Assembly: GCA_023382655.1 (NCBI GenBank)
Contig: JAHDWK010000004.1
Coordinates: 1-64,000 of the forward strand
Reading direction: 5' to 3'
Origin: Anaerolineae bacterium
Lineage (GTDB): Bacteria > Chloroflexota > Anaerolineae > Promineifilales > Promineifilaceae
DNA length: 64,000 nt
Shown here one piece after another: positions 51,778 to 60,220 of this stretch. The translations under genes and the position numbers were made by a program. Position 1 is the first letter of the stretch. Every line of letters starts with the position of its first letter. Under the pieces are notes generated by a model that did no database searches, had not been told where the DNA came from, and saw only the letters and a list, made by a program, of their open reading frames with translations.

Positions 51778-52128
51778 ATGAGCATCTGGAAGAATCTGTT
51801 TGGCACTGTACCCACCATCACCATCACCGAACTGCAAGACAAATTGCGCCAAAAACCTGGCCCCATCCTGGTGGATGTGCGCACCACAACCGAATACCGC
51901 AACGGCCATATCAATGGCGCAGACTCCATTCCCCTGGATAAGCTGGAAGAACGCTTTAGCAAATTATCCAGGAACCGGGAAATCATCTGCATTTGCCAAT
52001 CTGGCAGCCGCAGCAAGCGGGCCACACGCCAACTGCAAAACGCGGGGTACACGGCCGTGAACGTCAAAGGTGGCATGAACGCCTGGGCCAAACAGGGGTT
52101 GTCTACCAAAGCGGGTAAAGTAAAGTGA
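51778..52128 (+). CDS. Rhodanese-like domain protein
   Basis: A 116-residue single rhodanese domain. 'PILVDVRTTTEYRNGHINGADSIPL' (residues 29-53) and the active-site loop Cys-Gln-Ser-Gly-Ser-Arg-Ser (about 73-79) are present, then 'YTAVNVKGGMNAW'. The Cys would carry persulfide, transferring sulfur to thiols or cyanide. No signal peptide. An exact palindrome separates it from the DUF302 gene next downstream, with which it may share a transcript in sulfur or redox stress chemistry (inference). Confidence 0.9.
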   Translation: MSIWKNLFGTVPTITITELQDKLRQKPGPILVDVRTTTEYRNGHINGADSIPLDKLEERFSKLSRNREIICICQSGSRSKRATRQLQNAGYTAVNVKGGMNAWAKQGLSTKAGKVK

Positions 52129-52130
52129 AC

Positions 52131-52165
52131 GCAGTGCATCGTGCGTATTACGCACGATGCACTGC
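52131..52165. repeat. Near-perfect 35-base palindrome
   Basis: Seventeen-base arms (52131-52147 and 52149-52165, core GTGCATCGTGCGTA) around one base. It is in the spacer between the rhodanese gene and DUF302 gene. No T run follows on the plus strand, so a terminator is not indicated. Confidence 0.75.
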
Positions 52166-52178
52166 GAGGAGTAAAAAA

Positions 52179-52574
52179 ATGACCACATTAGGCATGAATG
52201 TCTATCTGCAAACCGACTACGACACGGCCGTTGAGCGCGTCACGACCGAACTCCAGAAAGAAGGTTTTGGTGTCCTCACTGAAATTGACGTGCAGGCCAC
52301 GCTGAAGAAAAAACTGGACGTGGATTTTCGGCCGTACAAAATTTTGGGCGCGTGTAACCCGCCGCTGGCGCACAAGGCGCTGTCGGCCGCGCCGGAGGTG
52401 GGGCTGCTGTTGCCCTGTAATGTCACTGTGGCGCAGGAGGCGGACGGCCGTGTCCTGGTCAGCCTGATTGACCCCGAAATCATGCTCGGCGTAGTAGACA
52501 ACCCCACCCTGACTGAGGTCGCCTGCGACGCCAAAGAACGGTTGCAGCGTGTGGCGGCGGCGCTGGCTGATTAG
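52179..52574 (+). CDS. DUF302 domain protein
   Basis: A 131-residue protein of the DUF302 family. The segment 'VERVTTELQKEGFGVLTEIDVQATLKKKL' (split over residues 15-45), 'KILGACNPPLAHKAL' and 'LLPCNVTVAQEADGRVLVSLIDPE' are typical. Cys in 'ACNPP' and 'LPCNV' are conserved in the family. Function is not established; it often sits near rhodanese or sulfur genes. ATG 52179 (GGAG upstream) is preferred over an upstream in-frame start at 52125. Confidence 0.87.
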   Translation: MTTLGMNVYLQTDYDTAVERVTTELQKEGFGVLTEIDVQATLKKKLDVDFRPYKILGACNPPLAHKALSAAPEVGLLLPCNVTVAQEADGRVLVSLIDPEIMLGVVDNPTLTEVACDAKERLQRVAAALAD

Positions 52575-52641
52575 AGATGAAGAGATTGGGAGATTCGTTT
52601 CCCATTGCTTCACCCGGACAAGTCACAACCAAAGAGGCTTC

Positions 52642-52700
52642 ATCAAAGATTGCGCAGATTACGCAGATAAAAAATCGGTGTAATCTGTGCAATCTTTGAT
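52642..52700. repeat. Dispersed palindrome with ATTGCGCAGATTAC word
   Basis: Arms 52642-52662 and 52680-52700 (21 bases) pair with one mismatch around a 17-base loop. The words AAGATTGCGCAGATTAC resemble those flanking mazEF and at 12164. It lies after the DUF302 gene and before the convergent nuclease-family gene (52725). Confidence 0.7.
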
Positions 52701-52724
52701 ATTTTCCTTGTTCGTTCACTGGAT

Positions 52725-53705
52725 TCAATTGCGCGTATCGGGAAAGCTGAAAATAGCCAAAATCGGCTGATGGTCTGAACCACCACTGTCGTCAATCACG
52801 TAGACGCCGTTCGCCCTTAAATTCCCCCGATAGAAAATGTAGTCAATATGCTGCAAATTCCGGTCTGGGGATGCGCCCGGCAGTGACAGGTTGGGGCGGC
52901 TGTGGGCCGCATTTGCCAGCGTTTCCGCCAACATTCGGTAAGAACTGGAACTCTCCTTGCTGTTACAATCACAACCGACAATGACCGTTCCCTCTTGTTC
53001 AGCCAGCGCCGCCAACAAAATTTCTGCCTGCCGGTTTTGCCGCCGGGTGCGTTCGCCGATGGCCTGCGGAATTTGCCGCAGCGGTACCCACCGTAAGCCA
53101 TAAGCACGCAGATGCACGGCCGTAAACACCACCCGCTCCCCATCCACCTCTACCGTCACCATCGTCGCCGGGCGGTCATCTCCCAGGTCAACAATCTGTT
53201 GGTCGAGGAAGGGATAGCGGCTGAACACGGCCGTTGTGCCATACTCATGGCGTATGCCCATCAGTGAATACGGGTATTCGGTGGCCAACCGTTCCTGCAA
53301 CTCCGCCATCATGCGCGGTTGTACCTCCTGCAAGGCCACCAGATCAGGCGCATACGTTTGAATGACCCTCGTCACACCATCTGCGCTCTGATTACTGAAC
53401 AAGATGTTGTAGCTCATCACCCGCAGCACGGCCGTACCGATTTCCCCCCTCTCCGGTAACAGATACGGCCGGTATAACCAGACAAAAATAAACAGCGGCA
53501 GCCCGGCCATGATCGCCAGCCGCCACCGCTGTTTGACCAGGAAAATGACAAACAACACCAGCGCGGGCACAAACAGGTACGGCACGATCCGGTTCACCAT
53601 CACCAACCACCAGAAGCGGTCAGCCGTGAACAGCCACAGCCCAAACCAGAACACCATCAAAGCCAGATACACGGCCGTGACCACCTCCCATCGTCTCTCA
53701 TTCAT
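52725..53705 (-). CDS. Endonuclease/exonuclease/phosphatase family membrane protein
   Basis: A 326-residue protein with two or three N-terminal membrane helices (about 12-80) then an EEP domain (about 95-320). The motif order is right: Asn in 'MSYNILFSNQ', Glu in 'LVALQEVQPR', 'FTAVHLRAYG', the catalytic Asp/Asn region 'VIVGCDCNSKESSS', 'HIDYIFY' and 'SDHQPI'. The domain is on the membrane's outer side if the helices are an even number. Family members hydrolyse phosphodiester or phosphate bonds; substrates range from DNA to lipids, so the function here is unknown. Confidence 0.85.
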   Translation of the reverse strand: MNERRWEVVTAVYLALMVFWFGLWLFTADRFWWLVMVNRIVPYLFVPALVLFVIFLVKQRWRLAIMAGLPLFIFVWLYRPYLLPERGEIGTAVLRVMSYNILFSNQSADGVTRVIQTYAPDLVALQEVQPRMMAELQERLATEYPYSLMGIRHEYGTTAVFSRYPFLDQQIVDLGDDRPATMVTVEVDGERVVFTAVHLRAYGLRWVPLRQIPQAIGERTRRQNRQAEILLAALAEQEGTVIVGCDCNSKESSSSYRMLAETLANAAHSRPNLSLPGASPDRNLQHIDYIFYRGNLRANGVYVIDDSGGSDHQPILAIFSFPDTRN

Positions 53706-53779
53706 TCGTTTCCAACCCTCACTTCCGGTAAAATCCCCTGACTATTTGCTGCTCACTGTTCACTGCTTACTGATTTTCC

Positions 53780-56761
53780 ATGATTCCACTTAAACTCGAA
53801 CTAACCAACTTCCTCTCCTACCGGGACACGGCCGTACTCAACTTCGACCACATCCACCTGGCCTGTATCGCTGGGGCCAACGGCGCGGGCAAATCCAGCC
53901 TGCTCGATGGCATCACCTGGGCCTTATTTGGCCGCAGCCGCAGCAAACTGGACGACGACATGGTCAATAAGTGGGCGGCGGCCAACAAACAGCCTGCCGA
54001 AGTATGTTTCATCTTTGCCCTGGAAAACAGCGTCTACCGCGTCACCCGCCGCAAACCACACGGCAAAACGACCACCCTCGACCTGGACATCCGCGCCGAT
54101 GAAGATGCCTGGAAGACCCTGACCCAAAGCAAAATCCGCGAAACCCAGGCCGAAATTGAAAAGCTGCTGCGTATGAATTACGACACCTTCATCAACGCCA
54201 GCTTTTTACTACAAGGCAAGGCCGACGAATTCACCACCAAAACGCCCAACAAACGCAAAGAAATCCTGGCCGAACTGCTGGGCCTGGGTGAGTGGGATGT
54301 GTACAAAGAAGCGGCTACCGAACGGCGCAAACAGGCCGAAGGGCAGTTGGCGCTGTTGGATGGCACTCTAGCCGAAATTGAAAATGAACTGGGCGAAGAA
54401 GAAACACGGCAGGCGGCTCTAACGGCCGTGCAAGAGAGCCACGCCGCCATCGCCGCCCGGCTGGCCGACAAACAGACGCTCCTCGACCAGCTTCGCCGCA
54501 CCGAAGCGGCCATCGCCCAACAGAAAAAGAATATCGAAAACCTGAAAAACAACCTGGCCCGCGCCGAACGCAGCCTGGCCGACCTGCACAAAGCGCAGCA
54601 GCGGCAGCAGGCAGAACGGGAAAGTTACACGGCCGTACTCGCCCAAACCGCCACCATCACCACCGCCTACGCCGCCTGGCAGGTTGCCGACCAGCAGGTG
54701 CAGGCGTGGCAAAACAAAGCCGACGAATACAACCGGCTGTTGCAGGCCCGACGGCCATATGAATTGACCATCGCCCAGGAAAAAAGCCGCCTGGAACAAC
54801 GCCAACGTGAACTGCAAAATCAGCAAACGGCCGTGGAAAAAGCAGCTGACGAAAAAGTAGAAGTAGCCGCGCAACTGGCGGCGGCGCAGGGGGAATTAAC
54901 GGCCGTGCAAGAAAACCTGACGGCCGTTGCCGCCCAGGAAGAGCAGTGGCAGACCCTCCGCGCCGAATTGAGCCAACTGGAAGCGCAGCGCCAATCCCAC
55001 CAACGTGAACTGGCGCAGCTACAAAACCGCGCCGCCCAGATTGACAAAATGCGCACCGAACAAAGCACCGTCACCCAAAATCTGGCAGCAGCGGAAAAGG
55101 AATTGACGGCCGTCACCGCCGAAATCGCGGCGCTGGCCGAAACACATCAAAAACATTCCCTGTTCCTGGCCGAGAAAAACAACCTGGAAACCGACCAGCC
55201 CCGCCTGCGCGACCTGTTCAAACAAAAGCGCGAACGTTTCGGCCAGCTAGAAGTGCAAACCGAGGGCGCTTGCCCCCTCTGCGGCCAGCCCCTTTCCGCA
55301 GAGCATCGCCAGAGTGTGCTGGCCGAACTGAACGGCGAATTGCAGGAGATGGAAGCGCAGGGCAAGGCCAACAAGGAGCGCATCGAGGTATTGGCCGCGG
55401 AAGTGGCCGCACTGGATACCCGCATCAAACAGTCGCCCAAACTGGCACAACAGCAGCAAACCCAACAAGACCGCAAAGCCCGCGCCCAGGCCCGTCTGGA
55501 GGAAATCGCCACTGCCCTGGCCGAATGGGAAGCCGACGGTGTGGGGCAACTGGCAGCTTTACAAACGGCCGTCGCCGACACCACCGCCCTGGATACCCTT
55601 AAAAAAGAAGCGGCGGCATTGGAAACGGCCGTGCGCCAAAAAGCCACGCTGGACAAAAAACGGCAGGACACAGAACGCCTCATTGCCAATCAGCAGGCGC
55701 GGCTGGCCGAAATTGAGCGCCTGACCGCCCAATGGCAGCAAGCCGGGCAGGCCGAATTGGCGCAGGTAGCCCAGCGCTTGGCCGCCGCCGATTTTGACGC
55801 CGCCGCGCAGCAGGCGTTGGCCGAATTGGATGTACAGGTGACGGCCGTTGCTTATGACCCCGCCACCCACGCCGCCGCCCGCGCCGCCCGCGATGCCCAG
55901 GCCGACGCCCCGGAAAAGCAGCAGCAGTTGGCGCAGGCCCAGGCCGCCGTCGCCCCTCTGGAAGCGGCGCTGGCCGAATTGACCGCGCAAATAGCCAATC
56001 AGCAACAAACGGTGGCCGATTTTCAGCAGCAGGTGGACACGGCCGTGAGCGAACTGGAAACCCTCACCGCCGACGGTGCTGACTTGCGCCGCGTGGAAGA
56101 TGAAGTGTTCCGGCTGCGCGAAGAAGAGAATGAGGCCAACCGCCAGGTGGGGATCGCCCAAAACCGGCTGGCGGTGCTGGCCGACCAGCGCGACCGCCGC
56201 ACCCGTCTCACCGCCGACCGGGTGACGCAGACGGAACAGATTCAGCGTTGGAAAACGCTGGAAAAAGCGTTTGGCCGCGAGGGGGTGCCGGCGCTGCTGA
56301 TCGAGCAGGCCATCCCGGCCATTGAAGAACACGCCAATGATCTGCTGGAAAGGCTGACCGGCGGTGAAATGCGTGTCAGCTTCCCCACGCAGCGCGAGAA
56401 TAAGAGTAACCAGGTGCTGCGGGAGACGCTGGATATTCGCATTCAGGACAATGCCGGGGAACGGCCGTATGACAATTTCAGCGGCGGCGAACAGTTCCGG
56501 GTCAACTTTGCCATCCGGCTGGCGCTCTCCCAACTGCTGGCCAAACGGGCCGGGGCGCGGCTGCAAACGCTGGTCATTGATGAGGGCTTCGGCAGCCAGG
56601 ACCCCCAGGGCCGCCAACGGCTCATCGAGGCGATCAACACCATCCAGAACGACTTCCGGGTCATCCTGGTGATCACCCACATTGATGAACTACGTGACGC
56701 TTTCCCCACGCGGATCCAGGTAGAGAAACGGCCGTCTGGTTCCGTGATTGAGGTGATTTAG
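53780..56761 (+). CDS. sbcC: SbcC/Rad50-type SMC exonuclease subunit
   Basis: A 993-residue SMC-like ATPase. Walker A 'GANGAGKSS' at about 33-41; long Gln/Ala/Glu-rich coiled coils with the zinc hook Cys-Pro-Leu-Cys near residue 497; C-terminal signature 'NFSGGEQFRVNFAIRLAL', Walker B 'TLVIDEGFGSQD' and the 'VITHIDEL' segment. With SbcD it would process hairpins and double-strand ends. No SbcD gene is adjacent, unusual since the two are often neighbours. The coding sequence has about 13 ACGGCCGT copies, 11 read as Thr-Ala-Val within coiled coil. Confidence 0.93.
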   Translation: MIPLKLELTNFLSYRDTAVLNFDHIHLACIAGANGAGKSSLLDGITWALFGRSRSKLDDDMVNKWAAANKQPAEVCFIFALENSVYRVTRRKPHGKTTTLDLDIRADEDAWKTLTQSKIRETQAEIEKLLRMNYDTFINASFLLQGKADEFTTKTPNKRKEILAELLGLGEWDVYKEAATERRKQAEGQLALLDGTLAEIENELGEEETRQAALTAVQESHAAIAARLADKQTLLDQLRRTEAAIAQQKKNIENLKNNLARAERSLADLHKAQQRQQAERESYTAVLAQTATITTAYAAWQVADQQVQAWQNKADEYNRLLQARRPYELTIAQEKSRLEQRQRELQNQQTAVEKAADEKVEVAAQLAAAQGELTAVQENLTAVAAQEEQWQTLRAELSQLEAQRQSHQRELAQLQNRAAQIDKMRTEQSTVTQNLAAAEKELTAVTAEIAALAETHQKHSLFLAEKNNLETDQPRLRDLFKQKRERFGQLEVQTEGACPLCGQPLSAEHRQSVLAELNGELQEMEAQGKANKERIEVLAAEVAALDTRIKQSPKLAQQQQTQQDRKARAQARLEEIATALAEWEADGVGQLAALQTAVADTTALDTLKKEAAALETAVRQKATLDKKRQDTERLIANQQARLAEIERLTAQWQQAGQAELAQVAQRLAAADFDAAAQQALAELDVQVTAVAYDPATHAAARAARDAQADAPEKQQQLAQAQAAVAPLEAALAELTAQIANQQQTVADFQQQVDTAVSELETLTADGADLRRVEDEVFRLREEENEANRQVGIAQNRLAVLADQRDRRTRLTADRVTQTEQIQRWKTLEKAFGREGVPALLIEQAIPAIEEHANDLLERLTGGEMRVSFPTQRENKSNQVLRETLDIRIQDNAGERPYDNFSGGEQFRVNFAIRLALSQLLAKRAGARLQTLVIDEGFGSQDPQGRQRLIEAINTIQNDFRVILVITHIDELRDAFPTRIQVEKRPSGSVIEVI

Positions 56762-56805
56762 AGGGGAGATTGTGCATTTCTCCCACTCTGTTTTACACTT
56801 GGGAT

Positions 56806-57210
56806 ATGACTGTCCGGCAAATGACCTCACGAGAATACCATGCGCAGCGCGAAGCAGAACGGTGGCAGCAGCGTGAAACGTTGCGGCTGGAAATGTTGAG
56901 CTGGGTGCGCCAGGCAATCGGCCGACTGGCGCCTGGTTTTCCGACAATTCAGGCAGTCTATCTTTTTGGCTCGGTCGTCCAGTCCGGCCGTTTTACCTCC
57001 CATTCAGATATTGACGTGGCCATTTGCAGTGAGCGAGTGGGGGATTGGCTGGCAGCGGAGAGTGCGTTTTGGCGGCAGCTAGAGGAGGCGGTACAGTGGA
57101 TGGTGGATTTACGGCCGTATGAACCCCCCATCACTCACGCCATTGCCGACTATGGAGAATGTGTCTATGCGCGAGAAAGCGATCATCCTGGAACGAACTG
57201 TTCAAAATGA
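56806..57210 (+). CDS. MNT-type nucleotidyltransferase antitoxin-like protein
   Basis: A 134-residue minimal nucleotidyltransferase. The signature Gly-Ser-Val-Val-Gln-Ser-Gly-Arg followed by Ser-Asp-Ile-Asp-Val (about residues 51-69) provides the Gly-Ser and two metal-binding Asp. ATG 56806 is used; a TTG start at 56770 is possible. It overlaps the following HEPN gene by 44 bases. In known MntA-HepT systems the nucleotidyltransferase inactivates the toxin by adenylylating a Tyr. That role is likely but unproven. Confidence 0.8.
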   Translation: MTVRQMTSREYHAQREAERWQQRETLRLEMLSWVRQAIGRLAPGFPTIQAVYLFGSVVQSGRFTSHSDIDVAICSERVGDWLAAESAFWRQLEEAVQWMVDLRPYEPPITHAIADYGECVYARESDHPGTNCSK

Positions 57211-57634
57211 CCTGGCCACAATTGCCGAAATCTATGCCAGGATCGAGGTCATTCAGCCAGACGCGAACGCGAGCGAAGAAGCGTTAATCGTCCTGGCTTA
57301 TCATTTGCATGCACTCTACAATGCGTTTGAAAACATCTTTTTGCAGATCGCCGCCGCGTTTGAGAACAACATAGATGAACAATCCGGCTGGCATAGCCAA
57401 CTACTCCAACGGATGACCCTGGATTTAATGCCAATCCGCCCCGCCGTGATTGACCAGGAGGCGTATGATCCATTGGACGAACTGCGCCGCTTTCGCCACC
57501 TGTTTCGTCATAGCTATCACATCAGGCTAGACGCCAACCGCCTGCAACTGGTACAAGCCAAAGCATTAGCCTTGCAAACAATCTGCTTGAAACAAATACA
57601 ATCTTTCTTGAACTTCGTGCGCTCCCTACAGTGA
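57167..57634 (+). CDS. HEPN-domain RNase toxin-like protein (HepT-like)
   Basis: A 155-residue helical protein with GGAG nine bases before ATG 57167. The HEPN RNase motif Arg-x4-6-His is present in 'RRFRHLFRHSYHI' (about 117-129). It overlaps the MNT gene, as expected for an MNT-HEPN module. The Tyr after His (Ser-Tyr) is a candidate site of AMP attachment as in HepT. It would cleave RNA when free of its partner. Alternative: a non-toxic HEPN partner. It is next to sbcC, a DNA repair gene. Confidence 0.78.
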   Translation: MREKAIILERTVQNDLATIAEIYARIEVIQPDANASEEALIVLAYHLHALYNAFENIFLQIAAAFENNIDEQSGWHSQLLQRMTLDLMPIRPAVIDQEAYDPLDELRRFRHLFRHSYHIRLDANRLQLVQAKALALQTICLKQIQSFLNFVRSLQ

Positions 57635-57648
57635 AGGTTTACGACTGA

Positions 57649-58584
57649 TTACTCCCCAATGCCAGAAGCTGTTAACCGGTTCAATAAGATGTCTAGTTCT
57701 GCCTGGTAGACGCCGGTGACGCCCAACGGCCGTGCCACCCGATCATGGCAATCCGATCCCCCCGTCATTATCAGGCTGTGTCGCCCCGCCCACTGCGCCA
57801 TCAAGGTTTCGTGTTCTGGCGTATGCCCCGGATAATGCACTTCCAGCCCGTCCAACCCTAACACGTTATCGTCTAAAAATTCGGGCAGCAGCCGCTCCAC
57901 CGTTTCAATCGGCGGCAGCACTTCGTTGTACAGGCTCTCGCCGGGGTAGGAACCGGCGGCGGGGTGGGCAAAGACGCGCACCAACTGCGGGTGAGCGTGC
58001 AGCAGCGGCGTCAACTGCGCCGGTTCAATGCCGGAGGGCACATGGGCCGGACTGTCGTTGCCGATGAGTTGGTTGACCTGTCCCTTGTCCAGCCCGTGAT
58101 TTTCGCTCAGCGCCAGGGCAAAGTGGCGGCGAGTGACGTTGGGAGCCAGCGCTTCGATTTCTTCGGCAGTCAACGGCCGTTGCAGCAAAGGCGTCGTTCC
58201 CTCTGGCCCAAAAATCTTGTTGATGGCGGCGACACGGGTGCGCACCAATCCACCGCCCCGCCCCTGGCTGAAAATCTCCGTCGCCATCTGGCGGAAAGCG
58301 GCATCATCCAGCAGCGCATAAGGGATATAGAGCAGATAGTGTAGAGTGCCGGTGAAATACGGCCGTCTAAACCGCAACGACACCTCCACCCCCGGCACCA
58401 CGCGAATCCCTGCCTCTAACCCCGCCGCTAACGCCTCATCCAGCCCCGCCAGCGTATCATGATCCGTCACCCCCACCGCCTGCAACCCTAAATCGGCCGC
58501 CGCTCGCACCAATTCCGTCGGCGTATACTCCCCATCGGAAGCGGTCGTATGATTGTGTAAATCCGCAACAAATTGTCTGGTCAT
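57649..58584 (-). CDS. PHP-domain phosphoesterase
   Basis: A 311-residue PHP-family enzyme. Metal-binding motifs 'DLHNHTTASDG' (about 8-18) and 'VGVTDHDT' (about 37-44) are near the N-terminus, 'VVPGVEVSL' (about 62-70) follows, 'VFAHPAA' is near the middle, and 'GGSDCH' completes the metal site near 275. Homologues such as YciV hydrolyse 3',5'-nucleoside bisphosphate or 5' RNA ends. It stands alone; a word-repeat palindrome lies upstream. Confidence 0.87.
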   Translation of the reverse strand: MTRQFVADLHNHTTASDGEYTPTELVRAAADLGLQAVGVTDHDTLAGLDEALAAGLEAGIRVVPGVEVSLRFRRPYFTGTLHYLLYIPYALLDDAAFRQMATEIFSQGRGGGLVRTRVAAINKIFGPEGTTPLLQRPLTAEEIEALAPNVTRRHFALALSENHGLDKGQVNQLIGNDSPAHVPSGIEPAQLTPLLHAHPQLVRVFAHPAAGSYPGESLYNEVLPPIETVERLLPEFLDDNVLGLDGLEVHYPGHTPEHETLMAQWAGRHSLIMTGGSDCHDRVARPLGVTGVYQAELDILLNRLTASGIGE

Positions 58585-58605
58585 CAATGGTTCCTTTGCT
58601 GAGTG

Positions 58606-58676
58606 GATATTGAGATATTGAGATATTGGGATATTGGAGACCCGTCAATATCCCAATATCCTGATATCCCCATATC
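58606..58676. repeat. GATATTG-word palindrome
   Basis: Arms of 31 bases (58606-58636 and 58646-58676) match at about 26 positions; the inner 15 are perfect. The unit GATATTG(A/G) repeats four times in one arm. It is just upstream of the PHP gene start. Confidence 0.7.
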
Positions 58677-58682
58677 AAAAAA

Positions 58683-58714
58683 ACCGATAACCGATTACGG
58701 ATAACCGATTACGG
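58683..58714 (+). repeat. ACCGATAACCGATTACGG word array
   Basis: The words ACCGATAA and ACCGATTACGG alternate through 32 bases between the unknown-protein stop (58716) and the previous palindrome. Same word class as the 3' end of mcrC (6761-6791). Confidence 0.6.
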
Positions 58715-58715
58715 A

Positions 58716-59078
58716 CTACTGCTCCCCCGCGCGCGTGGCATCCAACGGCCGTGTCACCGTATGCACATCCTCCCGTTCCGTTTCCGGGGTGGCGTAGTAG
58801 AGCGTGGCGATCACTTCGTAGGTATCGGAGGGCACTTTATCGCGCAGGTGCATGGTCAGTGAAAAGTTGGTGTCCAGCGACTCAATGACATGCAGCGAAC
58901 TGACCTCCTCGCCCCAGGGATTGCGGATGCTCACTTCCAGCGACGGCCGTTCGCTAAACGGCGTCAGCGCAAACCCCACCTGCACCCGGCGCTGGTCTTC
59001 ATACATATACAGCCCTAACTGCTTAATCCGCACCTCATGGCGCGGTTTTGGCCCTTCGTCAAAAAACTTAATTTCCAT
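58716..59078 (-). CDS. Uncharacterised small protein
   Basis: A 120-residue protein I do not recognise. Alternating hydrophobic residues ('RVQVGFALTPFS', 'LEVSIRNPWGEEV', 'FSLTMHLRDKV', 'YEVIATLYYATPE') suggest a beta-sandwich. It has no Cys, no signal peptide and no metal motif. ATG 59078 is used because an AAGG site lies upstream and the frame before it is covered by a palindrome. It is downstream of an AI-2E transporter gene, with a 30-base palindrome between. Confidence 0.65.
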   Translation of the reverse strand: MEIKFFDEGPKPRHEVRIKQLGLYMYEDQRRVQVGFALTPFSERPSLEVSIRNPWGEEVSSLHVIESLDTNFSLTMHLRDKVPSDTYEVIATLYYATPETEREDVHTVTRPLDATRAGEQ

Positions 59079-59090
59079 TGCCTTCTTCCA

Positions 59091-59120
59091 CGTAGGGCGA
59101 TTTTGCAAAATCGCCCTACG
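59091..59120. repeat. Perfect 30-base palindrome
   Basis: CGTAGGGCGATTTTG at 59091-59105 is followed with no loop by its exact complement at 59106-59120. It is in the spacer between the AI-2E protein and the downstream small protein. Its GTAGGGCGAT word relates to the repeats at 17218, 19310 and 60221. Confidence 0.85.
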
Positions 59121-59128
59121 GCAAAATT

Positions 59129-60202
59129 TTAGTTTCCGTCTGGTTCATTTGTAGCTGAGGCTGGCACAGTCTCAGCCTTGTCGGTAACGGCCAGCACCGC
59201 CAGCCACCGCGTCTCCGGGAAATGGTCAAGCAACATCACGATCATCACCGTCAGCGGCGCGGCTAACAGCACGCCCATAAAGTCAAACATCCAGCCCCAA
59301 AAAAAGAGCGCCACAAAGGTCAGCGCAGGCGACAGGCTAATCTGATTGCCAATAATTTTGGGGGCCAAAATTTGCTCGGCCACCTGGTTGATAATGGTGT
59401 ACCCAATGGTCAGTACAACGACCACGCTGATGCCGTATTGGGCAAACCCCAGGATTAGCGGTGGAATCATGGCAATGATAATGCCAAAATAAGGCACAAA
59501 ACTCAGGAAAAAGGCCAGCACCGCCCACAAAAGGGCCGAGTCAATGCCCGTCACCCAGAGCATCACCAAAATACCAGCCGAAGTGAGCAAATTGACTTTG
59601 ATGCGGGCGACAAAATAGAAGAGAATGCTCTGTCGGAAGGCGTGAACTTTGGCGACAATCGCGTTTTTCTCTCCCAGACCGCGCCGCAGCCGTGCCGCAT
59701 AGCCGGATGACTCGGCGATGAGAAAGATGAGCAGCACCAGGATAATCACGGCCGTCACCACCATATTGATGCCGATGCTTAATACCTGGGCGGCAATAGT
59801 CGTGATGGCGGACACGGCCGTGTTGCCCACCGCACTTGCCGATTCCCTATTCACGCCCAACTCGGCCAGACTGGCGGAAATATCCGCCACCTGCGCTTGC
59901 ATATTGGCCGTGTACGTGGGCAGCGTTTGTGCCAGCGTTTGGAAGGAGGAAAGTACCAGCCAGCCCAGCCCCAGGAAAACGCCCAGCAGCAATAGCGTCA
60001 TCGTCAGCAGCGCCAGACCAGCCTTCATCCCTTTGCGCTGCAACCATCGGTACAGTGGGGCGCAGGCCAGCGCCAGCACCAACGCCACCAGCACTGGCCC
60101 CACCACCGTTGCCAGCGTCCGCAGCCCCACCGCAATGATGATAAACGCCATCAAAATCAGCAGCAGCCGCAAAATAGATGAGTTCTGAATCTCCGATAGC
60201 AT
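59129..60202 (-). CDS. AI-2E family transporter 2
   Basis: A 357-residue polytopic membrane protein with about eight helices. Family landmarks are the soluble loop after helix 3 (about 85-140), 'ALLWAVLAFFLSFVPYFGIIIAMIPPLIL' (about 220-248), 'NQVAEQILAPKIIGNQISLSP' and 'FFWGWMFDFMGVLLAAPLTVMI'. Transported substrate not certain. GGAGG precedes ATG 60202. It is distinct from the larger copy at 12207. Confidence 0.87.
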   Translation of the reverse strand: MLSEIQNSSILRLLLILMAFIIIAVGLRTLATVVGPVLVALVLALACAPLYRWLQRKGMKAGLALLTMTLLLLGVFLGLGWLVLSSFQTLAQTLPTYTANMQAQVADISASLAELGVNRESASAVGNTAVSAITTIAAQVLSIGINMVVTAVIILVLLIFLIAESSGYAARLRRGLGEKNAIVAKVHAFRQSILFYFVARIKVNLLTSAGILVMLWVTGIDSALLWAVLAFFLSFVPYFGIIIAMIPPLILGFAQYGISVVVVLTIGYTIINQVAEQILAPKIIGNQISLSPALTFVALFFWGWMFDFMGVLLAAPLTVMIVMLLDHFPETRWLAVLAVTDKAETVPASATNEPDGN

Positions 60203-60220
60203 GTTGCCTCCTGCAAAAAA

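Noticed and set aside
58606..58714. Tandem word arrays as a CRISPR
   Set aside because: Units are 7-11 bases, no spacers of uniform size and no cas genes.
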